Source of the DNA: Novosphingobium resinovorum
GTDB lineage: Bacteria > Pseudomonadota > Alphaproteobacteria > Sphingomonadales > Sphingomonadaceae
Length of the DNA stretch: 64,000 nucleotides
Direction of reading: 5' to 3'
Assembly (NCBI RefSeq): GCF_027922145.1
Contig: NZ_BSFC01000030.1
Span: 248,001-312,000, forward strand
The notes under the pieces are model-generated. The model had not been told where the DNA came from. It searched no databases and saw only the letters and a list, made by a program, of their open reading frames with translations. Positions 52,207-61,510 of this stretch are shown in pieces. Position numbers and translations under genes: made by a program. The stretch's first letter is position 1. The number at the start of each line of letters is the position of its first letter.

Positions 52207-53214
52207 ATGGGAAAGGTAAGACAGATATTGCTGGCGCGGCGCCCTGACGGGATGCCGGTGCCCGAGGACTTTACACTCGCAGAGGTGGAGATGCCCGAGC
52301 CGGGTGACGGTGAGTTCCTGGTGGCCATGCGGGTCGGGTCGGTAGATCCGGCGATCCGCGGCTTCCTCGACGACCGGCCCAGCTACATCGAGCCGGTCGC
52401 GCTGGGTGCGCCGATCAACGGCATGTCGCTTGGCGAGGTCGTGCAGTCCAACAATGCGGATTACCCGGTGGGCACGTTCGTGCGCGCCTTCGCCACGTGG
52501 CAGGATCACTATATCCTCTCGGGCGAGAGCTGGGGGCTGGAGACGGTGCACCAGCAGGCGGGCACGGATCTCCACCACTACATGGGCGCGCTCGGCCCGG
52601 TCGGCCTGACCGCGTGGGTGGGCCTTTTCGCGGTGGGTGAGGCCAAGGCGGGCGAGACCGTGCTGGTCAGCGCCGCCGCCGGGGCGACGGGTTCGACGGT
52701 GGGTCAGATCGCCAAGGCCAAGGGATGCCGGGTGATAGGCATCGTCGGTTCTCCGGAGAAGGCCGAAGTCATCCGCGAACTCGGCTTCGATGCCGCGATC
52801 GACTATCGCGCCACGCCCGACATCGCCGCCGAAATCGCGAAAGTCGCGCCCGAGGGCATCGACGTCTATTTCGACAACGTCGGCGGCGAGATGCTTGAAG
52901 CAATCCTGCCGCTGATGCGCCTCCACGGGCGCGTCGCGGTGTGCGGCATGATCGGCCAGTACAACGATGCCGATCACCCTTACGGCGTCAAGACGCTCTG
53001 GCAGCTGGTGGTGAACCGCATCAAGATGCAGGGCTTCATCACTTACGATTATCCGCATGTGCTGGCCGAGGCGCAGGCGGAGCTGGACCAATGGGTGGCC
53101 GAAGGAAAGCTGCGTCCGCTCGCCAATCTGCGCAACGGGTTCGAGAACCTGCCCGCCGCCTTCATCGACCTCATGTCCGGCCGTACCATCGGCAAGACGC
53201 TGGTTTGCATCTGA
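52207..53214 (+). CDS. MDR-superfamily NADP-dependent oxidoreductase
   Basis: A 335-residue medium-chain reductase without the zinc ligands of alcohol dehydrogenases. The NADP-binding loop is VSAAAGATGSTVGQIAKAKG (about residues 156-175). YFDNVGGEMLEAILP and a C-terminal IGKTLVCI match the leukotriene B4 dehydrogenase/CurA-like group that reduces enones. The paralog at 59190 has exactly the same length. It is followed by the Rieske gene 12 nt later. Confidence 0.88.
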   Translation: MGKVRQILLARRPDGMPVPEDFTLAEVEMPEPGDGEFLVAMRVGSVDPAIRGFLDDRPSYIEPVALGAPINGMSLGEVVQSNNADYPVGTFVRAFATWQDHYILSGESWGLETVHQQAGTDLHHYMGALGPVGLTAWVGLFAVGEAKAGETVLVSAAAGATGSTVGQIAKAKGCRVIGIVGSPEKAEVIRELGFDAAIDYRATPDIAAEIAKVAPEGIDVYFDNVGGEMLEAILPLMRLHGRVAVCGMIGQYNDADHPYGVKTLWQLVVNRIKMQGFITYDYPHVLAEAQAELDQWVAEGKLRPLANLRNGFENLPAAFIDLMSGRTIGKTLVCI

Positions 53215-53226
53215 GTTCTGGATACG

Positions 53227-53586
53227 ATGGCTACCATGAGCGAAACCTTCCACTCCGTCATCGCCGAGGCCGACTTTCCCGAGGAAGGCAAGGCGGCGAT
53301 CATGCTGGGCGGCTGGAGCGTGCTGATCGTCAAGGTCGAGGACGGCTTTCGCGCCGTGAACGACCGCTGCACCCATCAGGCGGCGCTGCTCTCGCCCGGC
53401 CGCGTGCGGCGTGGGGCGATCATGTGCCCGCTGCACGGCGCGCGCTTCGAAGCCGCGACCGGACGCTGCATCGGCGGCGCCTACGCGGACCTTCGCGTGT
53501 TCCCGCTGCGGATCGAGGGCGGCATGATCGAGGTGGCCGTGCCGGACGAGGCGCCGGGGCCGAACGAACGACCGGTGGGGGCGTAA
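53227..53586 (+). CDS. small Rieske-type [2Fe-2S] protein
   Basis: A 119-residue Rieske domain. Cluster ligands are Cys and His in DRCTHQAALLS (about 47-57) and Cys and His in MCPLHGARFE (about 66-75). It is similar to ferredoxin components of dioxygenases or NirD-like proteins. No oxygenase large subunit is close by, so its redox partner lies elsewhere. It is probably co-transcribed with the MDR gene. ATG at 53236 is an alternative start. Confidence 0.88.
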   Translation: MATMSETFHSVIAEADFPEEGKAAIMLGGWSVLIVKVEDGFRAVNDRCTHQAALLSPGRVRRGAIMCPLHGARFEAATGRCIGGAYADLRVFPLRIEGGMIEVAVPDEAPGPNERPVGA

Positions 53587-53663
53587 TTACTCGCACAAGG
53601 CATAGTTTCGCGCGCCGGAGCAGGGGCTAGCATCTGCCTGAAACGATTTGGGAGAATGCTGAA

Positions 53664-54092
53664 ATGCCCTTTACCGGCCCGTTCGAGGACCGCCTCGCCA
53701 TCCGTGAACTGCTTGAGACTTATGCCGACGCGGTGACGCGCTGCGACTCCGAAGCCTGGGGCGCGACCTGGGCCGAGGATGCGGAATGGTCGCTGCCGGA
53801 CTATCCGGAACTCGGCACCACCAAGGGCCGTCCGGCGATCGTCGCGATGTGGATAGAGGCGATGAAGGCTTATCCCGGCATCATGTTCGAGGCATGGCCC
53901 GGCTCGGTTGAGGTGAGCGGCGATAGCGCGGTGATGCGCAGCTACACCTCCGAGGTCTACGACCAGGACGGTATCACCATGCGCGATCGCGGCGTCTACG
54001 AGGACACTTGCGTGAAGATCGAAGGCAAGTGGCTGTTCAAGAGCCGCTCGTTCCGCAACATCCACCGCCAGCACGCGCCGCGCGGGGTGTAG
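53664..54092 (+). CDS. SnoaL-like (NTF2-fold) protein
   Basis: A 142-residue protein with helix-rich start (RLAIRELLETYADAVTRCD, about residues 9-27) and a typical WGATWAEDAEW strand. It resembles the small SnoaL_4-type proteins found beside dioxygenase and steroid-degradation genes. It follows the Rieske gene by about 80 nt. GGGAG lies 8 nt before the ATG. Function unknown beyond the fold. Confidence 0.78.
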   Translation: MPFTGPFEDRLAIRELLETYADAVTRCDSEAWGATWAEDAEWSLPDYPELGTTKGRPAIVAMWIEAMKAYPGIMFEAWPGSVEVSGDSAVMRSYTSEVYDQDGITMRDRGVYEDTCVKIEGKWLFKSRSFRNIHRQHAPRGV

Positions 54093-54120
54093 GAACCGCT
54101 GGCTCTGAACCTTTTCCTTG

Positions 54121-54206
54121 TCATTCCCGCGAAGGCGGGAACCCATCTGACGACATCGCAAGTTGCACCAGCATCAGATGGGTCCCCGCCTTCGCGGGGA
54201 TGACGG
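54121..54206. repeat. REP-like inverted repeat pair
   Basis: Two hairpins face each other: CATTCCCGCGAAGGCGGGAA (54122-54141) and TCCCCGCCTTCGCGGGGATG (54183-54202). The left copy continues CCCATCTGA and the right begins TCAGATGGG, making a long imperfect palindrome. It fills the gap between the converging SnoaL and M13 peptidase genes. It probably acts as a bidirectional terminator. Confidence 0.85.
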
Positions 54207-54250
54207 ATAAAGCGGGCGGGGTGTTTGTTTCCACTCCCGCCCTTTTCACA

Positions 54251-56296
54251 TCACCACAGCTTCACGCGCTTTTCGGGCGGCAGGTACAGCTTGTCGCCCG
54301 GCTTGATGTCGAACGCCTTGTACCAGGCATCGATGTTGCGCACGGTCAGCGCGCGGTACTGGCCCGGGGCGTGGGGGTTGCCGATGACCTGACGGCGCAG
54401 CGCGCCTTCGCGGGTCTTGTCGCCCCAGCTCTGGGCGAAGGCGATGAAGAAGCGCTGGTCGCCGGTGTAGCCGTCTATCACCGGCAGTTCCTTGCTGCCC
54501 AGCGCTTCGCGGTAGGCGTCGTAAGCGGCGGCAAGACCCGCCACGTCGGCGCCGTTCTCACCCAGTTCCAGCTTGCCGTTGAGGTGCAGGTCGGGGAACG
54601 GCTGGTAGGCGTCGTACTGAACAACCAGAGCCTGCGTCTGCGCCTCGAAGTGGGCAAGGTCCTCCTTCGTCCACCAGTCGCGCAGGATGCCGTTGCCGTC
54701 CACCGCCGCGCCGCTGGCGTCGAAGCTGTGGCTGATCTCGTGGCCGATCACCGCGCCGATTGCGCCGTAGTTGGAAGCAAGGTCGGCGGCCGGATCGAAG
54801 AACGGCTTCTGCAGGATCGCGGCGGGGAAGTTCAGCGCGTTCTGCACGGGCAGGTTCACCGCGTTGACGAGCTGCGGCGTCATCCACCATTCGCCCCGGT
54901 CCTGCGGCTTGCCCAGCTTGGAAATCTGTTGGAGCGTATAGCCGTGGATCGCCGACATGCGGTTGGCGTAGGCCTGACCCGGCTTGATGACGATCATGGA
55001 GGTGTCGGGCCACACGTCGGGATAGCCGACCGCGACGACCATGCCTTCGAGCTTGGCCTTGGCCTCGGTGCGCGTCGCCGGGCTCATCCAGTCGAGCGCG
55101 TCGATGCGGCGGGCGAAGGCGTGCTTGATGCGGGCGGACATGTCCTCCACCTGCGCCTTGGCGGCCGGCGGGAAGTATTCGCGCACGTAGAGCTTGCCAA
55201 AGGGCATGCCGAGGTCGCTGTTGATCGAAGCCAGCGCCCGCTTCTCGCGCGTCTTCTGCTCCGGCGTGCCCGAAAGGTTGGTGTCGAAGAACGCAAAGTG
55301 CAGCGCGTCGAACTTCATGGGCAGCACGTCGGTCTGCGCGTTGATGCGGTGGAAGGCCAGCCAGTCCTTCCACGCGGCCAGCGGCTCGGAAGCGACGAGG
55401 GCGGCGAGGCCGGTGATCGCGCCGGGGCTGTACACGTCGAAGGTCTGCTGCGAGGGCATGTGCGCGGCGGTGAAGTAGGCGTCCCAGTCCATACCGGGGG
55501 CCTTCGCGGCGAACTCGGCGCGGGTCCACAGGGTGCCGCCTTGCGTGAAGTCGGCGGTTTCCGCCTTGCTCGGGTGGGCCTGCGCGATCTTGGTTTCGAG
55601 CGCGAGGATACGCGCGGCGCGCGTTTCTGGCTGGTCGAGGCCGGACAGGCGCAGAAGGTCGGCGATGTACTTGAGGTAGTCGGCCCTGATCTTGACCATG
55701 CGCGGTTCGGCCGAGACGTAGTATTCGCGGTCGGGCAGGGCGATGCCGCCCTGGAACAGGTAGGGCACGACCTCGTCGCTCTTGAGCGCCTTGGTGATGA
55801 ACAGGCCGAACAGGTTCTCGGTCGACATGTCGTTGTTGTTGTTGAACAGGTCGAGGTCGGCCTCGGTCTGGTCGCCCAGCACCTTGACCAGCGCGGCCTT
55901 GTCCGGAATCGCCGCGTAGCGCGTCAGGTCGGCCTTGAGCGGGGCGATGCCCAGCTTGTCGATCGCGGCGGTGTCGAGGTAGGCGCGCCAGTAGTCGCCG
56001 ATCTTCGCCTCGTCGGTGCCGGGCTTCTGCCTGGGGCCGAGGATCTTCTGGATGAGTGCGGTCTGCTGGCGCTCGGTCTCGTCGGCGGCGACGGTGTGGG
56101 AGCCGATGCGGCTGCGGTCGGCGGGGATTTCGGCCTTGGCCAGCCAGGAGCCGTTCGAGAAGAGGTAGAACTCGTCGCCCGGCTTCACCGAAGTATCCAT
56201 CGCGGCTTCGTCGATGCCTGCGGGGGCCGGATCGGTGGCGGCGATGGCGAAGGGCGCGGCGCACAGCAGCAGCGCGGCAAGAATGCGAGTCTTCAT
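54251..56296 (-). CDS. M13-family (neprilysin-like) zinc metallopeptidase
   Basis: A 681-residue exported peptidase. The signal peptide (MKTRILAALLLCAAPFAIA) is followed by a long helical N-terminal domain and the catalytic zinc motif HEISHSFD (His519-His523). The third-ligand motif GENGADVAGLAAAYDAY follows about 60 residues later, and the C-terminus ends in the usual short W-containing sequence (KLW). It degrades peptides in the periplasm. The ATG at 56296 is favoured by the signal peptide. Confidence 0.93.
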   Translation of the reverse strand: MKTRILAALLLCAAPFAIAATDPAPAGIDEAAMDTSVKPGDEFYLFSNGSWLAKAEIPADRSRIGSHTVAADETERQQTALIQKILGPRQKPGTDEAKIGDYWRAYLDTAAIDKLGIAPLKADLTRYAAIPDKAALVKVLGDQTEADLDLFNNNNDMSTENLFGLFITKALKSDEVVPYLFQGGIALPDREYYVSAEPRMVKIRADYLKYIADLLRLSGLDQPETRAARILALETKIAQAHPSKAETADFTQGGTLWTRAEFAAKAPGMDWDAYFTAAHMPSQQTFDVYSPGAITGLAALVASEPLAAWKDWLAFHRINAQTDVLPMKFDALHFAFFDTNLSGTPEQKTREKRALASINSDLGMPFGKLYVREYFPPAAKAQVEDMSARIKHAFARRIDALDWMSPATRTEAKAKLEGMVVAVGYPDVWPDTSMIVIKPGQAYANRMSAIHGYTLQQISKLGKPQDRGEWWMTPQLVNAVNLPVQNALNFPAAILQKPFFDPAADLASNYGAIGAVIGHEISHSFDASGAAVDGNGILRDWWTKEDLAHFEAQTQALVVQYDAYQPFPDLHLNGKLELGENGADVAGLAAAYDAYREALGSKELPVIDGYTGDQRFFIAFAQSWGDKTREGALRRQVIGNPHAPGQYRALTVRNIDAWYKAFDIKPGDKLYLPPEKRVKLW

Positions 56297-56414
56297 CGGG
56301 CGGTCCTTTCGCGGCGTCGGCGGGAACCGCGCCGGTTCTGTCATGCCCGGTGGACTAGCGCCGGATGATGCCTGCGCATACGAAAAAATTGCGCTGCGAC
56401 GCAACAAAGGCATC

Positions 56415-56541
56415 GTCATCCCGGACTTGATCCGGGATCGCTGGCCATGAACGGCCGAGCCCTCGGCGAGGCGCATGGCGCCTTGCCGAGGGCTTCTTGT
56501 CTAAGGATCGCCACCGGTCCCGGATCAAGTCCGGGACGACG
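56415..56541. repeat. pair of inverted REP-like units with central hairpin
   Basis: GTCATCCCGGACTTGATCCG (56415-56434) and its inverse GTCCCGGATCAAGTCCGGGA (56518-56537) flank a strong stem at 56459-56493: GCCCTCGGCGAGGCGC with GCGCCTTGCCGAGGGC, a 3-nt loop, then TTCTTGT. It lies between the M13 peptidase start and the TonB-dependent receptor stop. It probably insulates the two transcripts. Confidence 0.8.
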
Positions 56542-56547
56542 AGGTCG

Positions 56548-59040
56548 TCAGAACCGCTTGGTCACTTCCACCATGACCGTACGGGGCAGGGTGCCGAAGC
56601 CCAGCTGGTCGGCCTTCGTGCCCGCCGCGGTGCCGGTGCCGCCGCCGGTCGAGGGGCCATCGACCACGCCGGTGACGTAGAAGCGGTTGGTCAGGTTCTT
56701 GCCGATGAGGGCGATCTGCCAGTTGTCGTCCTCGGCGCCGAAGCGGATGCCAGCATCGAGCGTCACGTACTTGCTCTGGCGCGACAGCGGGTTGCCAAAG
56801 CCGGAAGCGAGATAGCTGGCCGAGTACTTGCTATCGACGTTGAAGCCCAGCTTGCTCGCCGATCCGACCGAGACCTCGTAGCCGATGCCGAGGTTGCCAG
56901 TCCAGCGCGGGGCCACCGAAAGCGGTGCGCCAGTCAGGTTCTGGCGGCTGTTGCCCGACAGGTTGCAGCCTTCCGCCGGGGTCTGGCCCGCATAGCACGG
57001 TGCCAGCGGGAAGTCGGTGTAGGTCGCCTTGTCGTAGTTGATCGAGCCATGGATATCGAGCCCGGCGATGCCGTTGGGCGCGAATTCGAACTCGGCCTCG
57101 ATGCCCTTGGTGCGCGCGTCCGCGGTGAGGGTCTGGAACGCGAAGATCGGCGAGTTGAAGAAGTCCACCTGCAGGTTGCGGTACTTGTAGGTGAACGCCG
57201 TCACGTTGAAGCGCAACTGGCGGTCGAGCAGGGTGGACTTGAAGCCGATCTCGAAGCCTTCCGCCTTTTCCGGATCGAAGGTGAGGTCGGCGGTGGGATC
57301 GCTCGAGAACTTCGAGTTGATGCCGCCGTTGGAGAAGCCGCCCGACTTGTAGGCGGTCTTGTAGGCGCCGTAGACCATGAGATCCGGCGTCGGCTTCCAG
57401 GTCAGCGTGGCTTCCGGCGACCAGTTGGTGAAGTGCTGGCGCGCGGCCACTTCGCCGAGGCCGTCGGGGTCGTTCTGATCGCGGAAGATGCCGAGGACCA
57501 GCGGGTTGTTGTAAGGCTGCGTGAAGAAGCTGTTCTTCGTCTCGTCGGTGTAGCGCACGCCGCCCGCGAGTTCGAGGTCGGGCAGGATCTTGTAAGTCAT
57601 CTGGCCGAAGACGGCCATCGTCTCGCCTTTGGTGAAGCTGCTCTTGGCGGTGGTGACGTATTCGTAGCCCTCGGGCGCATCCGAATTGGAGACGCCGCCA
57701 GTCAGCACGAACTGGTCGAAGTCACGCCGCGTCTTCTGGTAGAGCATGCCGACCATCATGTTGAACGGCCCGTCGAACTGGGTCAGCGCGCGCAGTTCCT
57801 GGCTGAACGCCTTCCACGAGGAGTTCTCGGTCGCCCAGGTCGGGCCGATGCCGTTCTCGCTGCCGCCCGACTGGAAGTCGCAGGCGCAGGCCCAGCGGTT
57901 GTTGTTCCACTGGTAGTTGGTGACGGAGGACAGCTGCAACTGGTCCGCATCGTACGTCAGGTTAAGCGTGCCGCCTGCCGAGCGGTACTTGTTGTAGAGC
58001 GAGCCGTCCTTCTTCGCGTAGGGATAGGTCGCCGCGATGTCGGCGGGCATGTTGTTCTGGTGGGTGACGAAGTCCTTGCCGCAGGCATAGCCGTTGAGCT
58101 GCGAGGTATCGCCGTCGCCGCACCGGTAAGCCACGTAGTTCCACGAGGAGTTGTTGACCGTGCTCTGGTCGAAGCTGCCCTTGAGGGTGGCGGTGAAGCG
58201 GTCGGTCGGTTCCCACTTCAGGGTGGCGCGGGTGAGGAATTCCTCTTCGCCCGGCGCCTTGCGTGCGGCAGGCTGGGCGACATGGGTGGTCGCATCGCCG
58301 GTGCCGCCCGCGAGGATGCTGGCGGAGTCGATCTCGGTGTAGTTGATGGGATCGGCGACGTTGCGGTAATAGCCGCCGTCCATCTTGGTATAGCGCGCGG
58401 CCAGACGGAAGCCGAGGGTGTCGCTGATCGGGCCGGAAAGGTAGCCTTCCAGGCGGTACTGCTGGCTCTTGATCTCGTAGCCGCCCTTGACCATGCCCTC
58501 GAACTTGTCGGTCGGGTCGGCGGTGGTGATCGAGATCACGCCCGCCGTCGCGTTCTTGCCGAAGAACAGCGCCTGCGGGCCTTTCAGGACCTCGACGCGG
58601 GCGAGGTCGAAGAAGCCCTCGTTGATGACGCGGCCCTGGCCGTAATAGGCGCCATCGACGACGACCGCGACCGACTGCTCGATGCCGATCGAGGTCGAGG
58701 ACGAACCGATGCCGCGCAAGGTGAGCTGCGCGCCGGAACCGTTGGAAGCGCGGCCGACGCTGAACTGCGGGGCGATCGCGGTGATCTTCTCGACGCTGGT
58801 GACATCGCGCGTGGCGATCTGCTCGGCGGAGATGGCGGTGACGGCGACGGGCACGTCCTGCACGGATTCCTGACGCTTGCGCGCGGTGACGATGATCTCG
58901 TTGAGGCCGCCCTTCTGCTGGGCCGCGTCATCCTGAGGAGCGGCAGCCGGTGCCTCTGCAGACGTATCCTGGGCCATGGCCGGAGACGCCACCATCGTCA
59001 GCGCCGTGGAGACGAGCAGGACGGATTTGGGGACTCGCAT
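56548..59040 (-). CDS. TonB-dependent outer-membrane receptor
   Basis: An 830-residue receptor. A signal peptide is followed by a TonB-box-like region before GLNEIIVTARKRQESVQDVP. The plug domain (LTLRGIGSSS, EQSVAVVVDG, RVEVLKGPQALFFGKNA) precedes a 22-strand barrel ending VEVTKRF. It imports a substrate across the outer membrane using TonB energy. GGGAGGTTTC precedes the ATG at 59040. It lacks the N-terminal signalling domain of FecA-type regulators. Substrate is unknown. Confidence 0.93.
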   Translation of the reverse strand: MRVPKSVLLVSTALTMVASPAMAQDTSAEAPAAAPQDDAAQQKGGLNEIIVTARKRQESVQDVPVAVTAISAEQIATRDVTSVEKITAIAPQFSVGRASNGSGAQLTLRGIGSSSTSIGIEQSVAVVVDGAYYGQGRVINEGFFDLARVEVLKGPQALFFGKNATAGVISITTADPTDKFEGMVKGGYEIKSQQYRLEGYLSGPISDTLGFRLAARYTKMDGGYYRNVADPINYTEIDSASILAGGTGDATTHVAQPAARKAPGEEEFLTRATLKWEPTDRFTATLKGSFDQSTVNNSSWNYVAYRCGDGDTSQLNGYACGKDFVTHQNNMPADIAATYPYAKKDGSLYNKYRSAGGTLNLTYDADQLQLSSVTNYQWNNNRWACACDFQSGGSENGIGPTWATENSSWKAFSQELRALTQFDGPFNMMVGMLYQKTRRDFDQFVLTGGVSNSDAPEGYEYVTTAKSSFTKGETMAVFGQMTYKILPDLELAGGVRYTDETKNSFFTQPYNNPLVLGIFRDQNDPDGLGEVAARQHFTNWSPEATLTWKPTPDLMVYGAYKTAYKSGGFSNGGINSKFSSDPTADLTFDPEKAEGFEIGFKSTLLDRQLRFNVTAFTYKYRNLQVDFFNSPIFAFQTLTADARTKGIEAEFEFAPNGIAGLDIHGSINYDKATYTDFPLAPCYAGQTPAEGCNLSGNSRQNLTGAPLSVAPRWTGNLGIGYEVSVGSASKLGFNVDSKYSASYLASGFGNPLSRQSKYVTLDAGIRFGAEDDNWQIALIGKNLTNRFYVTGVVDGPSTGGGTGTAAGTKADQLGFGTLPRTVMVEVTKRF

Positions 59041-59189
59041 TTCAGAAACCTCCCGTTTTGTAATCGTTCTTGGCTGCTGGTTAGACCCGTCGCGGTTGGG
59101 CGGCGTCCTGTGCAAACGGATAGCCCTATCAGTTTGGACAGGTGGCCTCGGCGGGCCTGCGCGCGAGGGTCGGGCAGAGGAGACCTGAA

Positions 59190-60197
59190 TTGACGCGCTG
59201 CCGTTTCTGGCGACTGGATCGCCACCCCGAAGGAAATACCGATTTCGCCCGCTTCCTGAGCCTGCAGGAAGAAGACTGCGCGCCGCTGGCCGATGGCGAG
59301 GTGCGCATTGGCACCGAGTGGTTGTCGATGGACGCGGGCACGCGCATGTGGATGAGCCCGCGCACCGACGGCTATCAGCCTCCGCTGCCGCTGGGATCGA
59401 AGATGGTCGGCCTCGTGCTCGGCCGGGTGATCGAGAGTGCGGACGCGGGCTATCCGGTCGGTGCGCTGGTGCGCGGCTTCGGGCAGTGGGCGGATGTCGC
59501 CACCGTGGTCCCGGCGCTGACCGGGCTGGAAGTGGTGGACGAGACCGTCGCCGATCCGCGCCAGCATTTCGGGGCGCTCGGCATGAATGCCTGGACGGCC
59601 TATGTCGGCGTCAGGGAAGTCGCGGCGGTGAAGCCGGGCGAGTGGCTGGTCGTCTCGGCGGCGGCGGGGGCGACGGGAAGCCTGGCCTGTCAGGTCGGCC
59701 GGAACCTGGGCGCGAAAGTCGTCGGTATTGCGGGCGGGGCGGACAAGTGCCGCTATCTGACCGAAGAGGTCGGCGTCGATATGGCGATCGACTACCGCAA
59801 TGAGGACGTCGACGCGCGATTGGCCGAGGTGCCGGGCGGGGTGAATGCCTTCTTCGACAACGTTGGCGGCCCGATCCTCGACGCGGTGCTGGGCAACATG
59901 GCGCATTACGGGCGCGTCGCAGTGTGCGGAATGGTCGCGGGCTACGACACCGATGCGCCGATGCCGGGACCGGCGAAGTTCGATCAGGTGCTGATGCGGC
60001 GCCTGCGGATCGAGGGCTTCTTCATTCCCGACTTCCTCCATCGCGGCGCCGAATTCATGCCGCAGCTGCGCGAATGGCTCGATGCCGGGAAACTGGCGGT
60101 GCGCTTCGACGAGACGGCCGGGCTGGAGAATGTCCTCACCGCTTACGAGCGGATGCTGACCGGCAAGAACATCGGCAAGGTGGTCGTGAAGCTCTGA
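59190..60197 (+). CDS. MDR-superfamily NADP-dependent oxidoreductase (paralog, TTG start)
   Basis: A 335-residue reductase parallel to the one at 52207. The NADP loop VSAAAGATGSLACQVGRNLG (about residues 154-173), FFDNVGGPILDAVLG and the end NIGKVVVKL agree with it. The TTG at 59190 is selected since AGAGGAGA stands 7 nt upstream and the length then equals the paralog's. It is divergent from the receptor gene and overlaps the ThuA-like start (TGATG). It probably reduces an enone or unsaturated acyl intermediate. Confidence 0.85.
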   Translation: MTRCRFWRLDRHPEGNTDFARFLSLQEEDCAPLADGEVRIGTEWLSMDAGTRMWMSPRTDGYQPPLPLGSKMVGLVLGRVIESADAGYPVGALVRGFGQWADVATVVPALTGLEVVDETVADPRQHFGALGMNAWTAYVGVREVAAVKPGEWLVVSAAAGATGSLACQVGRNLGAKVVGIAGGADKCRYLTEEVGVDMAIDYRNEDVDARLAEVPGGVNAFFDNVGGPILDAVLGNMAHYGRVAVCGMVAGYDTDAPMPGPAKFDQVLMRRLRIEGFFIPDFLHRGAEFMPQLREWLDAGKLAVRFDETAGLENVLTAYERMLTGKNIGKVVVKL

Positions 60198-60988
60198 TGC
60201 CGACGATCCGCCATCGCGCTCCGATCCAGTGCCTGGTCGCGGTACGCGGGCATCCGTTCGATCGTACTGCCTTTGATGCGCTGTTCCAGTCGATGGAGGG
60301 TATCAGCGCGACGATGGTGGACCAGCCCGCAGCGGCCAAGCTGATGAACACTGACGGGATGCGCGGCTTCGATGCGCTGGTGCTATACGACATGCCGGGC
60401 CTCGATTTCGAGGCAGAGGTGGGAGCGCCTCAGCATCTTGATCCGCCACCGGGACTGGCTGACGGCTTTCGCGCGTTGCTGGAGGAGGGCAAGGGCGTCG
60501 TCGCGCTGCACCACGCGCTGGCGGGCTGGCCGACTTGGGACGAATATCACGAATGGCTGGGCGGGCGATTCCTCTACCATCCGGGCACGGTGCGCGGGCG
60601 ACCGGTGCTCGATAGCGGCTATGCGCACGGCGTGACATACGATGCGGTCGTGCTGGCGGAGCACCCGGTGACGGCCGGCCTGCCACCGCGCTTCAGGTTG
60701 ACCGACGAGACCTACCTTGCGGAGATATTCGCTGAGGATGTCACGCCATTGCTGCGGGCAGACATTCCCTTCACGCGCGAGCAGTTCTTCTCCGCCGAAC
60801 TGGCGGTCCGGGGACGTATGTACGACCGCGAGGACTGGGACCATCCGCCGGGCAGCGACCTGATCGGCTGGACGCGTGAGGTGGGACGCAGCAGGCTGGT
60901 CTACCTCCAGCCGGGTGACGGGCCATCGGCTTACGACGATGTGAATTACCGGCGGCTGGTGGAGAACGCGATCCGCTGGGTCGCGTGA
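60197..60988 (+). CDS. ThuA-like domain protein
   Basis: A 263-residue protein of the ThuA (trehalose utilisation)/glutamine-amidotransferase-like fold. It contains FDALVLYDMPGL, EEGKGVVALHHALAGWPTW and EHPVTAGLP, all typical. The start overlaps the MDR stop (TGATG), so both are made together. ThuA-like proteins occur in sugar and secondary-metabolite operons but have no agreed reaction. Together with the MDR it may process a sugar-containing or cyclic substrate. Confidence 0.83.
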   Translation: MPTIRHRAPIQCLVAVRGHPFDRTAFDALFQSMEGISATMVDQPAAAKLMNTDGMRGFDALVLYDMPGLDFEAEVGAPQHLDPPPGLADGFRALLEEGKGVVALHHALAGWPTWDEYHEWLGGRFLYHPGTVRGRPVLDSGYAHGVTYDAVVLAEHPVTAGLPPRFRLTDETYLAEIFAEDVTPLLRADIPFTREQFFSAELAVRGRMYDREDWDHPPGSDLIGWTREVGRSRLVYLQPGDGPSAYDDVNYRRLVENAIRWVA

Positions 60989-60992
60989 GCGT

Positions 60993-61334
60993 TCACTCGT
61001 TCGCGGTGAGCCGATCCAGCCAGGCGCGGGCCTGCTTGGGCTCACCCACGGCCTGCGAGTCCACCGGGCCGCGCTGGCGCAGGAATTCCTGGTGGAGTTC
61101 GAAAGGCTCCATGAACAGCTGTTCGCGCGCGGTGTCGATCTCTTCGGCGAGTTCGGTCAGTTCGGCGATCGTCGGAGCTACGGCTGCGCGTGCAGCGCGG
61201 TCGGCATTGTGGTCGAACAGGCCCCACTTGCCTGCCGCACAGACCTTGAGCGCGGCGATCAGCGCCTCGCGGTAATCGACCTCGAGGTCGGCGCGGCGGG
61301 TGTCGAGGCGTTCGAGACGGTCTGCTTTGGCCAT
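60993..61334 (-). CDS. hypothetical helical protein
   Basis: A 113-residue, charged, helix-rich protein (heptad-like ELTELAEEIDTAREQLF) without a signal peptide or recognised motif. The ATG at 61334 lies 44 bp from the end of the hairpin repeat. It converges on the ThuA-like gene with a 4-bp gap. Its function is unknown. Confidence 0.65.
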   Translation of the reverse strand: MAKADRLERLDTRRADLEVDYREALIAALKVCAAGKWGLFDHNADRAARAAVAPTIAELTELAEEIDTAREQLFMEPFELHQEFLRQRGPVDSQAVGEPKQARAWLDRLTANE

Positions 61335-61377
61335 CCGGCGGCGGTAGAACGGGGCAGCGCGGACTGCAAGTGCCGCA

Positions 61378-61502
61378 ATCCTCCCTGTTGCGAAGCAATG
61401 GGGAGGTGGCAGCCCGCAGGGCTGACGGGGGGGGGCCTTAACCCCTCCACCACCGACTGCGTCGGCGGTCCCCCTCCCCATCGCTGCGCGACAGGGAGGA
61501 TC
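61378..61502. repeat. composite GC-rich hairpin repeat, copy 2 (inverted relative to copy 1)
   Basis: About 125 bp. Read on the minus strand it repeats copy 1 (2873-3004): TCCTCCCTGTCGCG, the ACCGCCGACGCAGTCGGTGG hairpin, a GTCAGCCCTG-GGGCTG centre and a CCACCTCCCCATTGC end. It lies between the SDR stop and the hypothetical gene. A run of nine G marks the centre, where the copies differ most. Confidence 0.85.
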
Positions 61503-61510
61503 AGGAGCGA

